64,000 bases of DNA, taken from contig NZ_JBBVMF010000025.1 in NCBI RefSeq assembly GCF_038150125.1, positions 1 to 64,000 on the forward strand, in the 5' to 3' direction. Shown in pieces: positions 48,930 through 58,600 of the stretch. The first letter of the stretch is position 1. Every line of letters starts with the position of its first letter. Below the pieces are notes generated by a model. That model saw nothing but the letters and a program-made list of their open reading frames with translations, was not told the DNA's origin and searched no databases. Source of the stretch: SW132 sp038150125. Its GTDB lineage: Bacteria > Bacteroidota > Rhodothermia > Balneolales > Balneolaceae. The position numbers were made by a program, and so were the translations under genes.

Positions 48930-50006
48930 ATGGATAGAGCTCATAATTTTTGTGCCGGGCCTGCTACTTTACCTCTGCCGGTGTTACAAAAAGTTCAGAA
49001 TGAACTGACAAATTACCGAGGTAAAGGCACCTCTATACTGGAAATGAGTCATCGCAGCAGGGAATACACTGAAATCGACAGGCAAGCTACTGAACGGCTA
49101 AAAAAACTGCTCGGAGCCGGTGATGAATGGAGTGTACTTTTTCTCCAGGGCGGGGCAAGTTCACAGTTTATGATGGTGCCGCAAAATTTTCTGTCTTCTG
49201 ATCGGACGGCGGACTATATCGATACCGGAACCTGGTCGGATAATGCTATTCACGAGGCAAAACTATTTGGGAATGTACATGTACCGTTCTCAAGCAAATC
49301 GGAAAACTACACACGCATTCCATCTAACAGTGAATTGGAGCTATCCGATAATGCCAGCTACCTGCATTTTACCAGCAACAATACTATTTATGGAACTCAG
49401 TTTCCAACAGAACCCCATGTAAGTGTGCCACTCGTCTGTGACGCTTCTTCAGATTTTCTGTCACGGCCAATAAATTTAGACCGTTACGGCTTGATTTACG
49501 CCGGTGCTCAAAAGAATCTTGGACCGGCCGGCGTGACGGTTGTCCTCATAAAAGACTCTTTTGCAGATAGGCAGGTAAATATCGACATCCCCACTATTCT
49601 GGACTATAAGACCCATATGAAAAAAATATTCAACACCCCCCCGGTGTTTGCGGTCTATATGGTAAATTATGTTCTGGAGTGGCTTGAACAAAATGGTGGT
49701 ATTGAGCACTTTCAATCTCTCAATCAAAAGAAGTCAGAAAAACTGTACACCGAGATCGATAGAGATGACTTTTATAACGGAACGGTTCAAAAGGAATCGC
49801 GTTCTAAAATGAATGTTACCTTCAGGCTGAATGACAATCATCTGGAAGAAAAGTTCCTGACTGAAGCGAAAGCCAGTGGGTTACTTGCTCTTAAAGGCCA
49901 TCGGTCGGTTGGCGGTATACGCGCCAGTATCTACAATGCCTGCCCGATGGAAAGCGTGAACGCACTAGTTGATTTCATGAAGGATTTCAGACAATCCAAT
50001 GGTTAA
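48930..50006 (+). CDS. serC: Phosphoserine aminotransferase
   Basis: A 358-residue PLP-dependent class V aminotransferase that converts 3-phosphohydroxypyruvate to phosphoserine (and can act in pyridoxal phosphate synthesis). The start HNFCAGPATLPLPVL is diagnostic, followed by EMSHRSREY, the LFLQGGASSQF segment, the PLP-lysine motif AGAQKNLGPAG and the C-terminal LKGHRSVGGIRASIYNA. The length is normal. It follows DUF1015 with a 3-base gap; serA and serB are not in the window. Confidence 0.97.
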   Translation: MDRAHNFCAGPATLPLPVLQKVQNELTNYRGKGTSILEMSHRSREYTEIDRQATERLKKLLGAGDEWSVLFLQGGASSQFMMVPQNFLSSDRTADYIDTGTWSDNAIHEAKLFGNVHVPFSSKSENYTRIPSNSELELSDNASYLHFTSNNTIYGTQFPTEPHVSVPLVCDASSDFLSRPINLDRYGLIYAGAQKNLGPAGVTVVLIKDSFADRQVNIDIPTILDYKTHMKKIFNTPPVFAVYMVNYVLEWLEQNGGIEHFQSLNQKKSEKLYTEIDRDDFYNGTVQKESRSKMNVTFRLNDNHLEEKFLTEAKASGLLALKGHRSVGGIRASIYNACPMESVNALVDFMKDFRQSNG

Positions 50007-50166
50007 GCTACAAATCTTCCTCAAGCTGTAATCTCTTAATATCATAAATCATACAGCAAACCTTTACGGACTGTTAAAGTGCTTTGCAAAACAGCTCAGA
50101 AAAGTGTTGATCTATGGATAGCCGGGAATACTCACTGCTTACCTTGCATCATTACAAGGATTACAT

Positions 50167-50763
50167 TTACAGTAAACCCATGACGGTCAAAATATGATCG
50201 AGGCTATTCGGCACAAAGAATAAAAGATAAAGAACGCCCCAAATCGCTCCGGCAATATGCGCTTCGTGGTTGATATTGCCACGACCTTTCTTGCTTTCGT
50301 AGACGCTGTATGCCAAAAATGCGAGGCCAAAAATCCAGGCCGGAATAGGGATGGGTAATAAGATAAAATAGATACTTTCAGTTGGGTAGAGAAATATAAA
50401 ACCAAACAGAACACTTTCTACTCCCCCCGACGCCCCCAGTGTAGCGAATTGCGGATCTTCTCGGTGGTTTAGCATCGACGGCAGAGACGATACCAACAAG
50501 CCGCTGATGTAAAGCGATGCAAACTGAGCGCTGCCGAGATTCTGTTCCAACACGATACCGAAAAAGAAAAGAACAAACATATTAACCGCAAGATGGCCGA
50601 AGTTTGCATGTAAAAATCCGGCCGTAAGCAATTCATACCAGCTTTGCTGGTTAATCACCCGGTATGGAATAAGCATTCCGGTATTTAAAATTCGCTGATC
50701 AACGTATAGTGCAGCCAGGGAAATAGCTGATGTTAAACCAATGAGTACGTATGTAACCGCCAT
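50167..50763 (-). CDS. Rhomboid family intramembrane serine protease
   Basis: A 198-residue membrane protein with about six helices. The conserved HANFGHLAVNM segment is in helix 2, the catalytic serine is in TLGASGGVESV (GxSG) and the catalytic histidine is in EAHIAGAIWG, in the expected order. Rhomboids cleave membrane proteins within the bilayer. The compact 6-TM form without extra domains is the usual bacterial minimal type. Substrates unknown. The tRNA gene lies about 110 bases upstream of its start on the opposite strand. Confidence 0.92.
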   Translation of the reverse strand: MAVTYVLIGLTSAISLAALYVDQRILNTGMLIPYRVINQQSWYELLTAGFLHANFGHLAVNMFVLFFFGIVLEQNLGSAQFASLYISGLLVSSLPSMLNHREDPQFATLGASGGVESVLFGFIFLYPTESIYFILLPIPIPAWIFGLAFLAYSVYESKKGRGNINHEAHIAGAIWGVLYLLFFVPNSLDHILTVMGLL

Positions 50764-50871
50764 AAAACAGGATCTGATAGATTTTTTTATAAGATAGTAA
50801 AACTGGATTTCTAATACGACTTCCTATTGCCTTCTTACCATAAAAGTGGATATATTTAAAGCTATTGAAAA

Positions 50872-50943
50872 GCCGAAGTAGCTCAGGGGTAGAGCAATTC
50901 TCTCGTAAAGAATAGGTCGTCGGTTCAAATCCGATCTTCGGCT
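50872..50943 (+). tRNA. tRNA-Thr(CGT)
   Basis: A 72-base cloverleaf. Acceptor GCCGAAG pairs with CTTCGGC, the D arm is GCTC/GAGC, the anticodon stem ATTCT/AGAAT encloses the loop CTCGTAA with anticodon CGT (reads ACG), and the T arm is GTCGG-TTCAAAT-CCGAT. The discriminator base is T. CCA is not encoded (CAT follows), so it must be added after transcription. It reads ACG threonine codons. Confidence 0.93.
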
Positions 50944-50997
50944 CATTACTATTGCGATTCGGCATCAAATGATGCTCAATGTCTTCTTGAAACCCCT

Positions 50998-51717
50998 ATG
51001 ACAAATATCCCATCTAACAACAAGCGCAAAAGTATCTCATCTGATTATCTTCTTATTTTGGTTTTGATGCTGATGACGATGATTTTTCAATCATGTGGCA
51101 TTGTCCGTGTCGGATCTGTCCGCTCTCCTTCAGTATCTTCAACTTCATCAGCTGATGAAGGCCGAATACTTCAGTCTGGCGTTGCAAGCTGGTACGGTCC
51201 GAATTTTCATGGAAAAGCGACCGCCAATGGAGAAACATTTAACATGAACGACTTCACAGCTGCCCATCGCACACTGCCATTTAACACGATTGTTCAAGTT
51301 CTGAATAATGACAACGGTCAATCCGTTAGAGTTCGCATTAATGACCGCGGCCCATATGTTGACGACAGAATTATTGACCTGTCCCGCCGGGCAGCAAGGG
51401 AAATTGAGATGGAAGACACCGGGACAGCAAACGTCCAAATTATTCTTTTAGAAGAAGGCGACAGACCTGTTGCATCTGGCTTAGTTACAAACCAAGAAAC
51501 ATTCACCATACAGCTTGCTTCGTACAATACAGAAGCGGAAGCCCTTGCATTTGCCCGCCGAACCAACGGCACCCGAGTTGAACAGGTCACGCTTTCGGGC
51601 CGGCAGGTATACAGAGTCTATTATGGAACTTATGATACGGCAATTGACGCAAGAGACGACCAGCGTAGACTCGCACGGCAAGGGCTTGATGGATTTGTTA
51701 AACAGGCTGAAAATTAA
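50998..51717 (+). CDS. rlpA: RlpA-like septal ring lytic transglycosylase with SPOR domain
   Basis: A 239-residue lipoprotein. A hydrophobic segment followed by FQSC (cysteine at about residue 33) suggests a lipobox. The RlpA double-psi barrel follows: ASWYGPNFHGKATANGE, DFTAAHRTLPFNT, and the catalytic NDRGPYVDDRIIDLSRRAA. A C-terminal SPOR domain (TIQLASYNTEAEALAFA, then RVYYGTYDTAIDA) binds denuded septal glycan. RlpA cleaves naked glycan strands during daughter-cell separation. It follows the tRNA gene by 54 bases on the same strand. Confidence 0.92.
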   Translation: MTNIPSNNKRKSISSDYLLILVLMLMTMIFQSCGIVRVGSVRSPSVSSTSSADEGRILQSGVASWYGPNFHGKATANGETFNMNDFTAAHRTLPFNTIVQVLNNDNGQSVRVRINDRGPYVDDRIIDLSRRAAREIEMEDTGTANVQIILLEEGDRPVASGLVTNQETFTIQLASYNTEAEALAFARRTNGTRVEQVTLSGRQVYRVYYGTYDTAIDARDDQRRLARQGLDGFVKQAEN

Positions 51718-51819
51718 TTCCCGACTCTCTTTCTTCCTTAATCCTTGAAATATTCTCCATATCCCGGATTGATTCCGACCTATTTTCAGTTATCACCCCA
51801 ACAATAAATTATAGGTTCT

Positions 51820-53301
51820 ATGAAGAAAGATATTATCGTTATTGGCACGGGATTTGGCGGACTGGCTACCGCATCACGACTCTTATCGCAGGGACATAAT
51901 GTTACGATGTTTGAAAAGCGTGATAAACCTGGAGGTCGTGCTTATGTCTATGAAATCAACGGGTTCAAGTTTGATGGAGGTCCCACTGTTATTACTGCGC
52001 CTTTTATGTTTGATGACATTTTCGAGGCAGCCGGGAAAAAACGTGAAGACTATATTGAATTTGTTCCGTGTAACCCCTTTTACAGGATCTTTGATGCTGA
52101 CGGCAAAAGTTTCGACTACAATAACGATCATGAATTTACGCTGAATGAAATCCGAAAACGTAATCCGGATGACGTTGAAGGTTATGAAAAATTCCTGGGC
52201 ACAACGAAAGCAATATTTGACAAAGGATTTGTAGAATTGGCTGACAAGCCGTTTCTGAAATTTACTGACATGCTAAAGGTTGCTCCTGACCTGATCAAGC
52301 TTCAGTCATACAAATCGGTATACAAATATGTATCCCAATATATTAAAGATGATTTTCTGCGTCGATGTTTCTCTTTTCATCCGCTTCTTGTTGGCGGCAA
52401 TCCATTTGACACAACCTCTATTTATGCGATGATCCATTACCTCGAGCGTGAGTGGGGAGTGCACTACGCAATGGGTGGTACCGGAGCCATCGTTAATGCC
52501 ATGGTGGATCTGATTGAAGACCAGGGCGGTACGATTCATCTGAATTCAGAAATTGATGAGATCCTCGTTAATAATGGGGAAGCAAAAGGAATTCGCTTGA
52601 AAAACGGTGACGAGATTAAAGCTGACGTTGTGGTATCCAATGCGGATGTAGCCTTTACTTATAAAAACCTGATCAATAAAAAGCACCGGAAAAAATATAC
52701 CGACCGCAAAATTGAACGTACAAAATACAGCATGTCCCTTTTTGTGATCTATTTCGGCACAAAAAAACGGTACACAGACTCTGGCCTTGCGCACCACAAC
52801 ATAATACTCGGTGAGAGGTATAAAGGCTTACTCAGCGATATCTTTCACAAAAAAGAGTTATCAGATGATTTCTCACTTTACCTGCACATGCCTACAATTA
52901 CTGATCCATCGATGGCACCTGAAGGCCATGAAGGGTTTTACGTGCTCTCTCCTGTACCCCATCTGGATAGCGGAACCGACTGGACCGAAATGGCTCCAAA
53001 ATATCGCGACGCAATTATCCAGTTTCTTGAAGATAACTACCTGCCCGATTTGAATGAAAATATCGTAGCCGAGCACTATATCGATCCTCTTCACTTTCAG
53101 GATACGCTGAACAGTTATAAAGGCTCGGCATTTTCCGTTGAACCAATCCTTACACAATCAGCTTGGTTTCGACCACACAACCGAAGTGAAGATGTAGACG
53201 ATCTCTATTTTGTTGGAGCAGGAACACATCCGGGAGCAGGTCTGCCCGGGGTACTTTCATCAGCTAAGATTGCAGAAAATTTAATTCAGGAAAAGTTATA
53301 A
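51820..53301 (+). CDS. crtI: Phytoene desaturase
   Basis: A 493-residue CrtI-type carotenoid desaturase. The FAD-binding Rossmann motif is VIGTGFGGLATASRLLSQGH, followed by FEKRDKPGGRAY and FDGGPTVITAPFMFDDIF; the C-terminal flavin motif reads YFVGAGTHPGAGLPGVL. It desaturates phytoene towards lycopene. Length and motifs are typical. It stands alone; crtB, crtE and cyclase genes are not in the window, although such genes often cluster with crtI. Pigmentation of the host is therefore suggested but not shown. Confidence 0.94.
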   Translation: MKKDIIVIGTGFGGLATASRLLSQGHNVTMFEKRDKPGGRAYVYEINGFKFDGGPTVITAPFMFDDIFEAAGKKREDYIEFVPCNPFYRIFDADGKSFDYNNDHEFTLNEIRKRNPDDVEGYEKFLGTTKAIFDKGFVELADKPFLKFTDMLKVAPDLIKLQSYKSVYKYVSQYIKDDFLRRCFSFHPLLVGGNPFDTTSIYAMIHYLEREWGVHYAMGGTGAIVNAMVDLIEDQGGTIHLNSEIDEILVNNGEAKGIRLKNGDEIKADVVVSNADVAFTYKNLINKKHRKKYTDRKIERTKYSMSLFVIYFGTKKRYTDSGLAHHNIILGERYKGLLSDIFHKKELSDDFSLYLHMPTITDPSMAPEGHEGFYVLSPVPHLDSGTDWTEMAPKYRDAIIQFLEDNYLPDLNENIVAEHYIDPLHFQDTLNSYKGSAFSVEPILTQSAWFRPHNRSEDVDDLYFVGAGTHPGAGLPGVLSSAKIAENLIQEKL

Positions 53302-53373
53302 TTTTGCACCGTTAAGGAGAAACTTGAAATAAAAGAGTAATTTGGCGTATTAAGTAACGCAAATCTGCGCACT

Positions 53374-53830
53374 ATGCCTCAAGAAAATGTGTATTCCGCG
53401 TATCCCTCAGAGTCAAAAGATGATAATATTGTATCAGAACCATATGTAGCTTGGGATCTGGATACAGCAGCATCAAAAATATCCGAAGGCTTAGCAACAA
53501 GTATATTAGTAACCATACAGTCTCGACTGCAAATTTCAAACAGCCAGATCTCCAAGCTATTCATGGTCTTGCCAAGAACACTTGATCGCCGAAAAAAAAG
53601 AAACCTCGTCGCCTCCCGATGAGTCCGAGCATGGCTACCGAATTGCACGCCTTACCGATCCTGATCATGCTTATCAGGTATTTGAAGATGCAGATAAAGT
53701 GGCCCGGTGGTTTTCACAGCCAAATCATTCATTGGGCAATAAAAAACCACTCGATCTGGCCAAAACCGAACCAGATGCGCGCCTTGTAGAACAGCTTTTA
53801 GGTCGCATCAAGCATGGAATAACCGTTTAA
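53374..53830 (+). CDS. Xre/MbcA/ParS-type antitoxin, frameshifted at an A8 tract
   Basis: Two overlapping frames make one antitoxin. The first (from ATG 53374) carries the N-terminal helix-turn-helix region, ISNSQISKLFMVLPRTLDRR. The second, one base ahead in phase, carries the toxin-binding domain DHAYQVFEDADKVARWF and PNHSLGNKKPLDLAKTEPDA. Dropping one A from the eight at 53592-53599 joins them into about 151 residues, the normal length of this family. The RES toxin follows 3-6 bases after. Causes could be transcriptional slippage on the A-run, a real lesion, or a sequencing error. With the toxin intact, a dead antitoxin would be surprising, which favours one of the other two. Confidence 0.75.
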
Positions 53831-53833
53831 TCG

Positions 53834-54313
53834 GTGATGAGATCAATACGGGTTTGGCGAATCACAAATAAAGGATACGCTGAAAGTGCGTTTACCAGTG
53901 AAAATGCAAGACTTTGGGACGGCCGGTTTAATTCAATAGGAACACCGGCTGTATATACATCAGGAACTCTTTCGCTGGCTTTGCTCGAAATTCTGGTGCA
54001 AGCTCTTGATCGGTCAGAACTGAAGAAAAATATTCTGTTTCAAGATGAGATTCCAGAGCATCCTATCAAATTCCCGTCTTTGAACCAGCTTCCAGATCAA
54101 TGGAACCAAATTTCTGTTTCAAAAGCCTCACAATTTTCTGGTGATCAATGGATAAACGAAACGATTTATTCCGTACTTCAAGTACCAAGTGTTGTAGTTG
54201 CAGTGGAGTATAATTTCATAATCAATCCGAAGCACAATTTATCCAGACAAATTGAAATATCCACAGTAATGTCCCTTCCCATCGATTCTCGATTTTTTGA
54301 ACTGCACCGATGA
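53834..54313 (+). CDS. RES-domain NAD-degrading toxin
   Basis: About 158-159 residues (GTG 53834 or ATG 53837). The RES fold is recognised from the start VWRITNKGYAESAF, the arginine in LWDGRFNSIGTPAVYTSGTL, the glutamate in ALLEILVQALD and the serine in a late strand, STVMSLPIDSRFF. RES toxins are ADP-ribosyltransferase-like and break down NAD+ when not bound by their Xre/MbcA/ParS partner. Length and gene order (antitoxin first) are standard. A bidirectional terminator follows. The toxin looks intact. Confidence 0.88.
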   Translation: MMRSIRVWRITNKGYAESAFTSENARLWDGRFNSIGTPAVYTSGTLSLALLEILVQALDRSELKKNILFQDEIPEHPIKFPSLNQLPDQWNQISVSKASQFSGDQWINETIYSVLQVPSVVVAVEYNFIINPKHNLSRQIEISTVMSLPIDSRFFELHR

Positions 54314-54363
54314 AATTGAACAATTTCATAACCTACATATTACCCTTTACCTATCTAACAAAA

Positions 54364-54407
54364 TAAAGCCGGCCTGTTTTTATACAAGCCGGCTTACATA
54401 TTTTTTT
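54364..54407. terminator. Bidirectional terminator
   Basis: AAGCCGGC (54366-54373) pairs with GCCGGCTT (54388-54395), followed by ACATATTTTTTT on the plus strand and, on the minus strand, by TTTATTTTG. It lies between the convergent RES toxin and transaldolase genes and suits termination from both sides. Confidence 0.8.
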
Positions 54408-54417
54408 CAGAAAACGA

Positions 54418-55077
54418 TCAGTCTTTAAGAGACTCCTGGAGTTTATCCCAATCGGCCAGAAAGCGTTCTAAACCGCTATCTGTCAATGGATGCTTCAGTA
54501 GTTGCTCGATGACGTTAAGCGGCATTGTGGCTACATCAGCGCCCATTCTAGCAGATTCAAGGAAGTGCATGGGATGCCGGATACTTGCCGCAAGTATTTC
54601 CGTTTCGATTGCGTAATTATCAAAAATCAACCGAATATCCGCGATTAGCTGCATACCATCAGTTGAAATGTCGTCAAGTCTTCCAATAAATGGAGAGATA
54701 TATGTTGCACCCGCTTTAGCTGCAATCAGTGCCTGTGACGCGGAAAAGCAGAGAGTGCAATTCGTTTTTATCCCTTCTTCGCTAAAGGTTTTTATTGCCT
54801 TTATACCATCTTTAATAAGCGGAACCTTCACAACTACATTATCAGCAATAGCAGCTAGTTTACGACCTTCCTCAACAATTTCGTCATATTCTGTTGATAT
54901 TACTTCTGCTGATACATCACCTTCAATCATGTTACAAATTTTGGCAATGTGGCCTTCAAAATCACTAACGCCAACTTTCATGCACAGGCTCGGGTTTGTT
55001 GTTACCCCGTCTAAAACACCAAGATCATTTGCTTCTTTAATTTCATCTAAATTAGCTGTGTCAATAAAAAATTTCAT
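54418..55077 (-). CDS. fsa: Fructose-6-phosphate aldolase / small transaldolase
   Basis: A 219-residue protein of the short transaldolase (TalC/FSA) family. MKFFIDTANLDEIKEA and GVLDGVTTNPSL open the sequence, the Schiff-base lysine is K84 in VVVKVPLIKDG, and NCTLCFSASQALIAAKAGA, SPFIGRLDDI and ILAASIRHPMH follow. Members either transfer dihydroxyacetone units (transaldolase) or cleave fructose-6-phosphate; sequence alone does not separate the two. Monocistronic on the minus strand. Confidence 0.93.
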   Translation of the reverse strand: MKFFIDTANLDEIKEANDLGVLDGVTTNPSLCMKVGVSDFEGHIAKICNMIEGDVSAEVISTEYDEIVEEGRKLAAIADNVVVKVPLIKDGIKAIKTFSEEGIKTNCTLCFSASQALIAAKAGATYISPFIGRLDDISTDGMQLIADIRLIFDNYAIETEILAASIRHPMHFLESARMGADVATMPLNVIEQLLKHPLTDSGLERFLADWDKLQESLKD

Positions 55078-55226
55078 ATGAAGTAATATAAGTTTGGTTA
55101 TAGTTAATAGTTTAAAAAATACAATAATATAGACGGAATATCTTTACCAATTTTGATACATTATTTTTTCAAGCGGACACATGAATTTGTATTTTCAACT
55201 AAACAAAAACAATAGACGAGGTTATT

Positions 55227-55532
55227 ATGAGTAAATCAGGCAAAGGATTTTCAATTGGACTGTTAACCGGTGTTGCAGCAGGTACGGTATTAGCACTATT
55301 GTATGCGCCTGACACAGGAAAGAATACCAGGGGTAAAATTTCCTATCAGCTAAATACCTATCTGGATGAACTACGATCATTAATTGAGCAGCTCAAGAAT
55401 GAAAAGGAAAACATTTCATCCCAGGCAAAACAAGACAGTGATAAAGTTATTGAAGATGCAAAACAGCGGGCAGACGGACTCATCAAGGAAGCTGAGTCAC
55501 TTCTCGAAAATATAGAGAAGTCCGGTAAATAA
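55227..55532 (+). CDS. YtxH domain protein
   Basis: A 101-residue protein. A glycine-rich membrane segment (SIGLLTGVAAGTVLALLYAP) is followed by DTGKNTRGKI, the YtxH motif, then a long charged coiled coil (IEQLKNEKENISSQAKQDSD and on). Members are general-stress or envelope-associated proteins of unknown mechanism. Its ATG lies 150 bases from the divergent transaldolase start, and a strong terminator follows. Confidence 0.88.
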   Translation: MSKSGKGFSIGLLTGVAAGTVLALLYAPDTGKNTRGKISYQLNTYLDELRSLIEQLKNEKENISSQAKQDSDKVIEDAKQRADGLIKEAESLLENIEKSGK

Positions 55533-55558
55533 CACTCCTTCTCCTTTCATATAGATAT

Positions 55559-55598
55559 AAAAAAAGCCGCGTTGTTTTCACAACGCGGCTTTTTTTTT
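55559..55598. terminator. Strong bidirectional terminator after rpoC and the YtxH gene
   Basis: AAAAAGCCGCGTTGT and ACAACGCGGCTTTTT form a perfect 15-bp stem with a 4-base loop, flanked by an A-run on the left and a T-run on the right, so both strands have a U-tract after a GC-rich stem. It sits between the stop codons of the convergent YtxH gene (55532) and rpoC (55611). Confidence 0.93.
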
Positions 55599-55610
55599 AA
55601 CAGTTAGCTT

Positions 55611-58600
55611 TTACTCTTCGGATGTTTCAGATTCTGACTCATCGGCCCCAAGTGTTTCGAACACTTTTTCGACCTCTTCATCTCCTTCATCATACTCAGC
55701 TTTAGAGCCTACAATTAGCTCATCGTACTGGAGTAATCCGGTTCCGGCAGGTACTTTATGACCCACAACCACATTCTCTTTGAGGCCTCGAAGCAGATCT
55801 TTCTTCGCTTCGATGGAAGCCTGTGTAAGAACTTTCGTGGTTTCCTGGAATGATGCCGCTGAAAGCCAGCTCTCTGTTGAGAGGGCTGCACGTGTAATCC
55901 CAAGCAGAATCGGCTTAGAAATTGCGGGTTCCGCTTCACGAGTTTGAAGCTCTTCTTTCCCTTCGCCGATCAATTCGTTGTTAATCTCACGAATTTTACG
56001 CCGGTCGAGGATAGCCCCAAGCTTCTGGTCGCTGCCTCCGGGATCGGTAACAACAAATTTACCAATCAATTCGTCATTTCGGTTATTGAGCTCAAAACGG
56101 TCCACTTTATCTCCTTCGAGATACATGGTGTCTCCGGGATCAGTTACTTCAACTTTCTGCATCATTGTACGAACAATCACTTCAATGTGCTTATCGTTGA
56201 TCTTCACGCCCTGAAGACGGTAGACCTCCTGGATCTCATTCACAAGATATGACTGAACAGCATAAGGGCCGAGGATATTTAGAATTTCCTGGGCGGGTAT
56301 TGTTCCGTCAGACAAAGCCTGACCTGCTTTTACAAAGTCATTTTCCTGTACAAGAATATGCTTGGAAAGCGAAATCAGGTACGTCTTCTCATCTGTACCA
56401 TCTTTACTTTCAACAATCACTTCCTGTGATCCACGCTTACGGCCGCCCATTCGGACAATACCGTCAATTTCTGTCACAGCAGCGGGATCGCTTGGTGATC
56501 TTGCTTCAAACAGCTCAGTTACTCGCGGCAGACCTGCAGTAATATCTTTCGATTTAGAAGCAGCTCTTGGAATTTTAGCAAGTATCTGACCTGCACTCAC
56601 TTTTTCACCGTCATCAACGGTGATGTGTGTTTCTACCGGCAGTGTGCTTTCACGAATTCTGTCATCGTCACCTTTTACTACAATTGTAGGAACAAGTGAA
56701 CGATCACGAGAATCGATAATCACTTTCTCCCGGTGACCTGTTTGGGCATCGGTATCAGCTGTGTAGGTTACTTCTTCAATGATATCTTTGTACTCAATCG
56801 TACCATCAATTTCACTGAAGATCAGGGCGTTATAAGGATCCCACTTACAAAGCGGCATACCCTTCATAACTTTATCGCCCTCTTCTACCATCATTTCTGA
56901 ACCGTAAGGCACGTTGTAGGTGTTCAGTATTTTTCCATCCTCACCCACAATTTTCATTTCACCGGCACGGCTGAGAACAACATTGTGAACTTCTTCACCG
57001 TCATCATATTCGACAACACGAACATTATCGAACTCAACGGTTCCGTCGAATTTCGCTTTGTGCTGGGAGTCTGCCTCCATACGAGACGCTGTACCACCCA
57101 CGTGGAAAGTACGAAGTGTCAGCTGAGTACCCGGTTCACCGATAGACTGAGCAGCAATAACACCAACAGCCTCACCTACCTGTACCATACCCGTTTTTGA
57201 CATGTCTCGTCCGTAGCATTTAGCACACACACCGCGTTCGGTTTCGCATGTAAGTACTGAACGGATTTCAACTTCTTCGATGGATGTCTCTGCAATTTTC
57301 TTGGCGATAGAGTCTGTAATCAACTCGTTTGCGTCGCAGATAGGCTCATCAGAAATTGGATCGATAATTTCATGCATTGACACTCGGCCAATAATTCGAT
57401 CCTCAAGACTTTCGATAACGTCTTCATTGTCTTTGAGTGCCTGCATTTTAATACCACGAAGCGTTCCGCAATCCTTCTCATTGATAATAATATCCTGAGA
57501 AACATCAACGAGACGACGGGTCAGATAACCGGCATCGGCCGTTTTCAGCGCTGTATCGGCAAGACCTTTACGCGCACCGTGAGTAGAGATAAAGTATTCA
57601 AGAACCGTAAGACCCTCACGGAAACTTGAGAGAATAGGATTCTCAATTACCTCGTTACCCTGTTGCATGGAACTTTTCTGAGGCTTCGCCATCAGTCCAC
57701 GCATACCGCCAAGCTGACGAATCTGCTCTTTAGAACCACGAGCACCGGAATCAGCCATCATATAAACAGCATTGAAACCGTCTTTATCTTCTGTCAGACT
57801 TTTAAACAGTGTTTCAGACACACGGTTTGTGGTGCTTGTCCATTTGTCAATGACCTGGTTATAACGCTCGTTATCCGTAATGAAACCCATTTCATATCTA
57901 TCCTGGATTTCTTCTACTTCGTTTTGAGCATTTTCAATGAGCAACCGTTTTTCATCCGGGATAATGATATCCTCAAGACTAAACGAGAGCCCACCAACAG
58001 TTGCCTGCTCGAAACCGGTCTCTTTCATCTTATCGAGAAAATGAGCGGTTTCAACAGAACCTACTGTGTTATAAATATTATCAATCAGTACCCGAAGTTC
58101 TTTTTTACCAAGTGTTCGGTTTACGAACTCAACACCTGCAGGAACAATACGGTTAAATAGTACCCGCCCAGTAGTTGTCTTGATAATTTCGGGCGCTATT
58201 GTTCCATCTTCCTGGGTTACAGGAACCCGGACATTAATTTTCGCATGTATGTTCAGTTTATTCTGATCAAATGCGATCAGTACTTCATCCGGAGTGGAAA
58301 ATGTTTTCCCTTCTCCAAGCTTGCCATTCCCCATCTTGGTCATGTAGTAGATACCAAGAATCATATCCTGGGATGGAACAGCAACCGGCCCACCACTCGC
58401 AGGACTCAAAATGTTATGAGAACCAAGCATCAGAATTGATGCTTCCATCACAGCATCATGGCTCAATGGAAGGTGAACAGCCATCTGATCACCGTCAAAG
58501 TCAGCGTTAAACGCTGTACATGACAATGGGTGTAATCGTATCGCTTTATCTTCAATCAGTACCGGTTGATACGCCTGTATGCCCAACCTGTGAAGCGTTG

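Noticed and set aside
53374..53830. Two separate small genes in place of one antitoxin
   Set aside because: The first frame ends right after the HTH region and the second begins exactly where the toxin-binding domain is expected. The two halves are far better explained as one frameshifted gene.
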